From JAZQNC01 sp045536155 (GTDB lineage Bacteria; Bacillota; Clostridia; Oscillospirales; CAG-272), in assembly GCA_045536155.1 (NCBI GenBank), contig JAZSMZ010000039.1, forward strand, positions 1-5,100: DNA of 5,100 bases, read 5' to 3'. Positions 1-5,100 of the stretch are shown here, in pieces. The notes under the pieces were generated by a model. The model was not told where the DNA came from. It was given only the letters and a program-made list of their open reading frames with translations, and made no database searches. Each line of letters begins with the position of its first letter. The first letter of the stretch is position 1. The position numbers and the translations under genes were made by a program.

Positions 1-887
1 TTATTGTCGTTAATTGCTTTTATCATATCGTTGAGCTCATCGACGGTAAACTCGTTTTTCGCTCCGCAATAGCGACATTTAGTTTCGATGCTCTTGCCCT
101 CTTCGGCGAGCTTCGAAAGCTCATCGGCGCCCAAGCTCATAAGTCCGCGAACGTAGCTTTCGCGGCTGCAGGGGCATTCGTAATCGACCTCGATCTCATC
201 GAAAAGATCATACTCGATTCCCTTTAATATGCGCTCGATTATCTCAGCTGCACCCTGTCCGCTGCTAAGCATAGCAGTGACAGGCTCAAGAGAAGCAATA
301 TTTGCTTCCAGCTTAGGTATGATCTCCTCATCCGCGCCGGGCAGAAGCTGAAGCAAAAATCCTCCGGCCGCGCGGCACGAGCAATCCTTATCACAGAGCA
401 CGCCAAGCGCGCAAACGGTTGGAGTCTGTTCGCTTTGGGCAAAATACTCGGTTATATCCTCTGCGATCTCTCCCGAAACAAGGTTGCTAATTCCGATATA
501 GGGTTCTCCGCCGTCATGGGTACGGACGACTGTGAGTATTCCTTCACCTATCGCGCCTCCGACGTTCAGCTTGCCCTTATCGTTGGGAGGAAGCTCGACG
601 TCGGGATTTGCAACGTATCCACGGACATTACCGATATAATCGGAAATGCAAACGATAGATCCCGCAGGGCCATCGCCGCGAAGCTGTATCGACAGAGTGT
701 CGGTCTTGTCTTTAAGAAGACATCCCATCATCGATGCGGCAGTAAGTGCGCGTCCGAGAGCTGCGCATATAGTCTTCGATGTTTCGTGTATCTCGTGTGC
801 GCGCTGTACTATTGCCGTAGTTTCAGCAAATATCAATCTTGCCGAGCCGTCGCTCGTCATTGCTCTTGTGAGCTTGGATTTGGTCAT
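1..887 (-). CDS. hslO: Hsp33 redox-regulated chaperone, 3' end beyond window
   Basis: Cytoplasmic holdase chaperone. In this family oxidative stress releases a zinc held by four cysteines, and the protein unfolds, dimerises and binds unfolding clients. I translated it from the ATG at 887-885; the frame is open through base 3, giving 295 codons with no stop. Hallmarks of the family are present: an N-terminal core with RGDGPAG (70-76), NVGGAIGEG (108-116), RAAGGFLLQLLPG (172-184), then the C-terminal zinc switch CPC (238-240) and CRYC (271-274), i.e. CxC plus CxxC. Family members are usually about 290 residues, so only a few codons should be missing; TAA on the minus strand at bases 3-1 is one base out of frame. 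The start is supported by GAGGG seven bases upstream. Three additional cysteines (165, 169, 171) lie just before RAAGG, which is unusual. The gene follows the GH36-like gene by 44 bases on the same strand and may share its transcript. Confidence 0.96.
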   Translation of the reverse strand, partial: MTKSKLTRAMTSDGSARLIFAETTAIVQRAHEIHETSKTICAALGRALTAASMMGCLLKDKTDTLSIQLRGDGPAGSIVCISDYIGNVRGYVANPDVELPPNDKGKLNVGGAIGEGILTVVRTHDGGEPYIGISNLVSGEIAEDITEYFAQSEQTPTVCALGVLCDKDCSCRAAGGFLLQLLPGADEEIIPKLEANIASLEPVTAMLSSGQGAAEIIERILKGIEYDLFDEIEVDYECPCSRESYVRGLMSLGADELSKLAEEGKSIETKCRYCGAKNEFTVDELNDMIKAINDN

Positions 888-894
888 TTAACTG

Positions 895-899
895 CCCTC
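895..899 (-). promoter_or_regulatory. Ribosome binding site of hslO
   Basis: On the minus strand GAGGG lies seven bases before the ATG at 887. It is the only Shine-Dalgarno-like run close to the start and supports that start codon. The 44-base gap to the upstream gene shows no terminator hairpin and no convincing promoter. Confidence 0.6.
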
Positions 900-931
900 G
901 TATTCTAATCTTCTGTACTTGTCCGAAATCA

Positions 932-3208
932 TTAAGCCTCGTATATCCAGATAATTTCCGATCCAACGCCGAGAATTTCGACGTTGATACCTTCGCTCAT
1001 CAAGGACTCACCGCTCACGGTGGTGTTTTGCTCGGGTCTGTCCTCAAAAACAAGCGAGTAGGTCTTTTTAGGATCAAGGCCTTTCATTACAACATTGTAT
1101 TGGTCGGATACGTCCTTGCTGGGCTTGAAGAGGAAAACAACGCCCTTGATGTCGTTATCCGAATCGGGATCGGCGTACATGATACCGTCCCAATTAGTTC
1201 CGTCGGGTCTGGGCAGAATGTGATAAAGGTTACCGTCTCTAACCAGCGGACGAACTTTTTCGCGGTACATTGCCGAGTATTCGGAAACGTAATCCACGGG
1301 AGTATCCCCCGTCCACGACGAGAACATCGGAACGCCCAAAATCAGCGTTCTGTAACCCATATCGAGCATGGTGTCGCGCCAATTTTCGGCATTTGCAACC
1401 TCGTCGGGTTCAACTACGGGATAGAAAGATTGCTCAATAGCGGGATCAAATGTATCCTTATTGAAAGGGAGCTGGAGCTGTGACGGGTGAATAACGTATG
1501 ACGAATCATAGAACGACATTCTCATGCTGAGGTAATTGGAAATATCGTCGCAGTTGATAACTACAGCCTGGGTAGCGGTGAACAGATCCTTCATCGATCC
1601 GCCGCTCGAGCAGCTTTCGTATCTGAATCCCTCGACGTTATCGTAAAGATACTGCACGAGATCTCTGAATCCTACGGTGCACCAATACATTACGTCGCTT
1701 CCTCTTGCGGCATGGCGGTTTTCTTTATCAGAGGTATGGCTGATAGGCTCAAAGTCGGAGCGCCAGGTAGTTATATTATTTTCGTTAAAGAAATCGGCAA
1801 TGGCGGTTTTAAGATATTCAACGCAATCTACATTACCCAGATCCGCACTGCGTCCGGTTGTGATGCGTCTGTCAGAAAACCATTCGGGATGAGTTTTGGA
1901 GTTGAATTCGCCGAATGCATCGGTGGGAAGCATATCGGGACCAACAGTATCGTGAAGCAGCAGATAAATAGTCCAGCTTAATCCGCGCTGCTCGGCCAAT
2001 TTACCGAATTCGGCAAGAGTGGTGCAGCCGTAGCTTGCAAGAGAGTCGATATGACCCTGATTTCTCAGCTGCCATGAACCCTCATAGGTTTTCCAGGTGC
2101 TGCCGCTGGCATTTTCATTCGACCACCAGCCGTAATCCCATTTTATAGCCTCAACGCCTATTGTATCGGCTTCAAGACCGTACTGGTAATCCATTTGTGT
2201 CAAAGGCTCATTTTCATTTTCGCGCAGAGTCTCGGGAGACTTGCAGTTGAAAAACCAGGATTTAAAGACGTTGCTTCCGTCATCGACAGTTCCGTCATAA
2301 ACTCCGTAATACACCGAGGGGAACACAAAGGTGTCCGATGCGGGTACTTTCGTTGAAAAATCTTCCTTTTCATACGAAACGCCATCCATATCGACCGACA
2401 AGGTGAGGTGGTAGTCCTTCTTGCCCTTGGCTATAACACGTCCGTTCGACCATTCAAGAGCTGCATATACTCCGTTTTTGTCCCCGTTATTAACGTAGAC
2501 CATCGGCAAATATCCGCTTATATTAAAGTTCTGGTAAGTGTTGACCCATACCGGGAAATCGAAGTAATATTTACTCAACTTTCGCTCGTAAATACCGGTG
2601 CCTTCAAAGGTTGTTCCATCCTTATGAACGTATCCCTCTGCCATACCGCTCTCCTTTTTGACGGCGAAAACAGAGGTATCCCCATTAAGCTGCGCAAGGC
2701 TCAGTGAAGAGAACTCGTGGGGGCGTATTGTGATGCTGTCGGCAGATCCGTTAGTTAATTCCATAACAAACTCAAACGGACCGTCAAGGCTCTCACGGCT
2801 GATGCACGATACGTATAGCGTTGCACTGCATGCAGGATCGTCAAAGCGGAATTTATAGCCGCTCACTGCAACGCCGTTTATCACATCGGTTATATCGGTG
2901 CGATCGGTAAAATTCCAAACAAAATCATGGCGGTCAATTTTTCCGGCCTCGTAATAACATTGGGGCAAAGCATATGATGAAGCCTCGCCGACAAAATTGT
3001 TTTCGGAAGCTTTTGTGGCAAGGTAAGTGATATTTAGTCCGTTTTCGGTGGGCTGCAAACGAATCTCCGAGTTTCCGCTTGAAATTGATACCTCGCCGTC
3101 GAGCGGTATTTCTGTTTTTTCGGGCAGCGTATTATCGTTGCAGGCATACATTGACAATGCAGAAAAAGTACAAACCGACAGCAATAAAAGCTTAATTATA
3201 TTTTTCAT
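932..3208 (-). CDS. GH36-like (alpha-galactosidase-type) glycosidase, predicted lipoprotein
   Basis: Predicted surface-anchored retaining glycosidase of the GH36/melibiase type, 758 residues from the ATG at 3208. A GTG three codons upstream (3217) is the alternative start; neither has a strong ribosome site. I prefer the ATG because it gives a classic signal peptide: MKNIIK, a hydrophobic run, then a probable lipidation cysteine at 23 in M-Y-A-C, a loose lipobox. The N-terminal half (about 40-310) is beta-rich, as in the family's super-sandwich domain. The barrel follows: KWDYGWW (356-362), HPEWF (440-444), SADLGN (454-459), WRSDFEP (482-488) and ESCSSGG...D (531-541). By position D485 is the likely nucleophile and D541 the likely acid/base. 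A small C-terminal beta domain (about 660-758) ends the protein. Against canonical GH36 motifs, DDGW is DYGW and KWD is RSD, so galactose specificity is unproven. It is transcribed divergently from the GH106-like gene. Confidence 0.85.
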   Translation of the reverse strand: MKNIIKLLLLSVCTFSALSMYACNDNTLPEKTEIPLDGEVSISSGNSEIRLQPTENGLNITYLATKASENNFVGEASSYALPQCYYEAGKIDRHDFVWNFTDRTDITDVINGVAVSGYKFRFDDPACSATLYVSCISRESLDGPFEFVMELTNGSADSITIRPHEFSSLSLAQLNGDTSVFAVKKESGMAEGYVHKDGTTFEGTGIYERKLSKYYFDFPVWVNTYQNFNISGYLPMVYVNNGDKNGVYAALEWSNGRVIAKGKKDYHLTLSVDMDGVSYEKEDFSTKVPASDTFVFPSVYYGVYDGTVDDGSNVFKSWFFNCKSPETLRENENEPLTQMDYQYGLEADTIGVEAIKWDYGWWSNENASGSTWKTYEGSWQLRNQGHIDSLASYGCTTLAEFGKLAEQRGLSWTIYLLLHDTVGPDMLPTDAFGEFNSKTHPEWFSDRRITTGRSADLGNVDCVEYLKTAIADFFNENNITTWRSDFEPISHTSDKENRHAARGSDVMYWCTVGFRDLVQYLYDNVEGFRYESCSSGGSMKDLFTATQAVVINCDDISNYLSMRMSFYDSSYVIHPSQLQLPFNKDTFDPAIEQSFYPVVEPDEVANAENWRDTMLDMGYRTLILGVPMFSSWTGDTPVDYVSEYSAMYREKVRPLVRDGNLYHILPRPDGTNWDGIMYADPDSDNDIKGVVFLFKPSKDVSDQYNVVMKGLDPKKTYSLVFEDRPEQNTTVSGESLMSEGINVEILGVGSEIIWIYEA

Positions 3209-3279
3209 AACAGTCACTATTGTCTTCGCTCAGGAAGAATACCTTTCTCTAAGGTTTGATATATTTTTACGTCAAAGAT

Positions 3280-3285
3280 ATTATA
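3280..3285 (-). promoter_or_regulatory. Candidate -10 element for the GH36-like gene
   Basis: The minus strand reads TATAAT here, a perfect -10 hexamer about 72 bases before the ATG at 3208. The hexamer 17 bases upstream (CAACCG) is a poor -35. TTGTCA lies 21 bases upstream, which is too far for normal spacing. It is therefore a weak or activator-dependent promoter candidate, or chance in AT-rich sequence. Confidence 0.3.
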
Positions 3286-3305
3286 GAAGCGAATAATATT
3301 CTCGG

Positions 3306-3334
3306 TTGACAAAAGCCGCTCAATAAGCTATAAT
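3306..3334 (+). promoter_or_regulatory. Consensus SigA/sigma-70 promoter for the GH106-like gene
   Basis: TTGACA at 3306-3311 and TATAAT at 3329-3334 are separated by exactly 17 bases, a full consensus match at both hexamers with ideal spacing. Transcription would begin near 3341. That leaves a leader of about 155 bases before the GH106-like ATG at 3497, or only about 9 bases before the leader ORF at 3350. Such a strong core promoter on a catabolic gene would normally need repression, so an operator is expected over or just downstream of it. Confidence 0.85.
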
Positions 3335-3349
3335 TACCTAAGGACGTAT

Positions 3350-3475
3350 ATGCGAACATTATACATTACACAATTTATTTTGTCAATACAAATTTCCGTT
3401 TTAATTAATACGTCACACGATAAATCCGACCTGTATTTCATACTAAACAATACGACGAAAGGACGTTCATCTTAA
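3350..3475 (+). other. Candidate 41-codon leader ORF, in frame with the GH106-like gene
   Basis: ATG at 3350 is preceded by AAGGA at 3340-3344, five bases away, which is better ribosome-site spacing than the glycosidase itself has. The frame runs 41 codons to TAA at 3473-3475 and is the same frame as the glycosidase start at 3497, seven codons further on. The peptide (MRTLYITQFI..., ending NNTTKGRSS) resembles no family I know and is rich in AT-biased residues (I, L, N, T, S), so it may be non-coding leader. It could act in translational coupling or as a regulatory upstream ORF; no run of a single amino acid suggests classical attenuation. Confidence 0.25.
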
Positions 3476-3496
3476 ACGATAACGCATGCTTATTTT

Positions 3497-5100
3497 ATGG
3501 ACATTTCATTGCTTTGCGAACAGAATTTCCTGACAAAAAACGAATCGAGACCGCTTAAAATAATACGTGCTTTTCCCTACGACAGATTCGATACTATTGC
3601 GAAAAAGCAGCAGATCATACGCGATAGTCTGATCTCTCTTCAAGCGCAGGGATTCGGCGGTATTGCAACAAACGTTTCCCCCTGCGATCACCTCGAAAAT
3701 GCCGAGGAATGGCAGATTTTGCGATATACCCTGCAGCTCTGCAACGAAATGGGGCTCCGTGTCTGTATTTACGATGATGAGGCAAACGATAGCGGCAGCG
3801 CAACCGCCCAAATGCTCTGTAAGCACCCCGAATGGCGTCCTCAGGCGATATCATTGATATCCAAGACTGCGATGCCCGGTGAAAAGATTGAAATCGATCT
3901 TCCCGAAAGCTATACCGACATTATCGCCGCATACGCTTACTCCACATCTTCGGTTGACGGGATCAGCCGAGACAATATCGAAAGTCCCACAAAGGTCTAC
4001 AGAATCGCAAACGCTCGTTCGCTGCACGATGTAAACGATACCTCTTTGCCTCTTACCGCCGTTGTGTTTGCACGCAAATATTATGCTGACTGCGTAAATG
4101 AAAGATCGTTTATCGACCTTTCAAATCACGATGCGGTATCCCACTTTATCGACAGTTCCTACCGTCGCTATGTGACAAATGCCGAAGGGTGCACCGACAT
4201 TGAGGCATTTTTGAGTGCCGGCCCTGCATACAGGGGCGTGATGAGCGATGAAAGTGCCTCGAATCTTCCCAAAATCAACTGGTCCGCTGATATAGAAAAC
4301 CGTTTTTCGTCGAAATTCGGCTACGACATTACCAAAAAGCTTATCTATCTTTTTGCAATCGACAGCAGAGAAGCCCGTCAGACCCGACTTGATTTTTATG
4401 AGATGTCGAGTGAGATATTTGAGGAAAGCTTCTTTTCACAGATATCCGATTTTTGCGCAAAGGCTAAAATTCCCTTCTCGGGCAGTCTGAAATATGACGA
4501 CAACATTCTTTATCACCCCATCTATGAAGGAAACTACTTCTCCCTTCTCCGTCACATGCACGCGCCCGGTATAAAGGTCGATATTTTGCCTCCCGAAAAG
4601 ATCAGATCGAAGGCTTTTTCGGCAAAATTGGTTTCTTCCATCGCTCACACCTACAACCGTCCTCACGTTATGGGCGAGATATCATATCCGATGGATGAAG
4701 CGATCAGCGCAGAACAGCTGTCCTGCTTCCTTGCATCTCAGTATGCTCTCGGTGTTGACAGACTCATGTCCGAGATCTCTATTGACAGCATATCAAATGA
4801 AAAATACCGCAACTGCAACGATGCCATTGCGCGCATTGACTGCATTATGGGCGGTGGCAAGCACGTTTCAAATATCGCCGTTTATTACCCCATCGAAACG
4901 ATGCAGGCAAACTATATCCCATCAAGCGGATCGGCTATTGACACCTCCTATGCAAATGAATCGACGGCAACCGCATGGAGCAGTCTGCGTGCGGCATACA
5001 ACAACCTCATCTGCAATCAGCTCGATTTCGATCTTCTCGACATGTACGCGATCGAGCGTGCTTCGATCCACTCATCGGCAAGTCGGATCGTAGCCATGTC
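3497..5100 (+). CDS. GH106-related TIM-barrel glycosidase, 3' end beyond window
   Basis: Predicted cytoplasmic glycoside hydrolase: 534 codons lie in the window and the frame is still open at the right edge. I recognise the group by a motif series typical of large GH106-like enzymes: GFGGIATNV (52-60), an EEW helix (70-72), IYDDEANDSGSA (91-102) followed by HPEW (110-113), IDLSNHDAVSHFI (206-218), MSDESASNLPKINW (249-262), FGYDI (274-278), FSGS (327-330), EGNYFSLLRHMHAPGI (344-359), SSIAHTYNRPHVMGE (380-394) and IAVYYPIE (460-467). E252 and E394 sit where the group usually conserves acidic residues. No signal peptide is present. Relatives are commonly 800-1100 residues, so a C-terminal part, probably beta-sandwich, is missing. 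The ATG at 3497 is the first in-frame start after TAA at 3473 but has no clear ribosome site. The substrate is unknown; rhamnosidase activity is only one possibility. Confidence 0.8.
   Translation, partial: MDISLLCEQNFLTKNESRPLKIIRAFPYDRFDTIAKKQQIIRDSLISLQAQGFGGIATNVSPCDHLENAEEWQILRYTLQLCNEMGLRVCIYDDEANDSGSATAQMLCKHPEWRPQAISLISKTAMPGEKIEIDLPESYTDIIAAYAYSTSSVDGISRDNIESPTKVYRIANARSLHDVNDTSLPLTAVVFARKYYADCVNERSFIDLSNHDAVSHFIDSSYRRYVTNAEGCTDIEAFLSAGPAYRGVMSDESASNLPKINWSADIENRFSSKFGYDITKKLIYLFAIDSREARQTRLDFYEMSSEIFEESFFSQISDFCAKAKIPFSGSLKYDDNILYHPIYEGNYFSLLRHMHAPGIKVDILPPEKIRSKAFSAKLVSSIAHTYNRPHVMGEISYPMDEAISAEQLSCFLASQYALGVDRLMSEISIDSISNEKYRNCNDAIARIDCIMGGGKHVSNIAVYYPIETMQANYIPSSGSAIDTSYANESTATAWSSLRAAYNNLICNQLDFDLLDMYAIERASIHSSASRIVAM

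Larger units (their letters stand above)
3209..3496. promoter_or_regulatory. Divergent intergenic regulatory region
   Basis: This is an AT-rich spacer of 288 bases between the starts of two divergent glycosidase genes. It holds a consensus promoter reading right (3306-3334), a weaker -10 candidate reading left (3280-3285), a 41-codon leader ORF (3350-3475), three copies of the hexamer TACGTC (3268 and 3409 direct, 3343 inverted) and two copies of AAGGACGT (3340 and 3459). No strong hairpin, riboswitch or terminator could be recognised by eye. Shared control of both genes by one regulator is plausible but inferred only from the layout. Confidence 0.7.

Noticed and set aside
1..3. TAA on the minus strand at the left edge as the hslO stop
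   Set aside because: Codon boundaries counted from the ATG at 887 place bases 3-5 as a complete codon, so this TAA is one base out of frame; the gene continues beyond the window.
239..442. Minus-strand frame of 67 codons
   Set aside because: It overlaps hslO on the same strand in another frame and reads as low-complexity shadow sequence.
435..908. Plus-strand open frame of 157 codons, and a second one at 646-891
   Set aside because: Both lie antisense to hslO, whose own frame shows clear family motifs; their cysteine- and serine-rich translations resemble no protein family.
1028..1483. Plus-strand open frame of 151 codons, and others at 1677-1892, 1712-1981, 2408-2707, 2658-2858 and 3027-3296
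   Set aside because: All are antisense to the GH36-like gene, with no ribosome site or recognisable domain noted.
3221..3234. TGTCTTCGCTCAGG as a catabolite-repression (cre) site
   Set aside because: Only the TGT and central CG match the TGWAANCGNTNWCA pattern; the second half-site does not fit.
3379..3391. TTTGT-CAAT-ACAAA as a hairpin or operator
   Set aside because: Only five AT-rich base pairs with no extension, which is expected by chance in this spacer.
3380..3407. Second rightward promoter TTGTCA-16-TAATTA
   Set aside because: The -10 match is poor and the spacing short, while a full consensus promoter lies just upstream.
3506..3854. Open frames antisense to the start of the GH106-like gene, plus a short plus-strand frame at 3663-3857
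   Set aside because: The glycosidase frame across this stretch carries the family motifs; the alternatives carry none.
4695..5093. Plus-strand frame of 132 codons inside the GH106-like gene
   Set aside because: It is an out-of-frame shadow; the in-frame translation has the conserved SSIAH...GE and IAVYYPIE motifs on both sides.

Overview
The window looks like chromosomal DNA from a low-to-mid GC bacterium, most likely an anaerobic gut or rumen Clostridia-type Firmicute. This is an inference from three things: an hslO (Hsp33) gene of ordinary layout, a lipoprotein-anchored glycosidase, and a consensus SigA/sigma-70 promoter in an AT-rich spacer. No rRNA, tRNA, CRISPR array, insertion sequence or phage gene is visible, and I cannot name a species.

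Layout: (1) bases 1-887, minus strand, hold the redox-regulated chaperone Hsp33, running off the left edge after at least 295 codons. (2) Bases 932-3208 (or 3217), minus strand, hold a predicted lipoprotein of the GH36 (alpha-galactosidase-like, melibiase) type. Only 44 bases separate its stop from hslO, so the two may be co-transcribed. (3) Bases 3209-3496 form an AT-rich divergent regulatory spacer with a perfect TTGACA-17-TATAAT promoter pointing right, a weaker candidate promoter pointing left, and a 41-codon leader ORF with a good ribosome binding site. (4) From 3497 to the right edge, plus strand, lies a cytoplasmic TIM-barrel glycosidase related to the GH106 (alpha-L-rhamnosidase) type, cut off by the window after 534 codons.

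How the genes may work together: a divergent pair of glycosidases, one predicted to be anchored outside the membrane and one without a signal peptide, is typical of a small carbohydrate-use locus. In such a locus glycans are trimmed outside and the imported oligosaccharides finished inside. The substrate cannot be read from the sequence. Both enzymes have lost or changed residues in sugar-contact motifs of their better-known relatives, so names such as alpha-galactosidase or rhamnosidase should be treated as fold-level labels. Hsp33 is a housekeeping neighbour, not an obvious part of this pathway.

The most interesting parts are the divergent spacer (consensus promoter, in-frame leader ORF, a repeated AAGGACGT element whose second copy lacks a start codon), the altered glycosidase active-site motifs, and three extra cysteines in the Hsp33 core. 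I saw no clear sign of a wholly new system.
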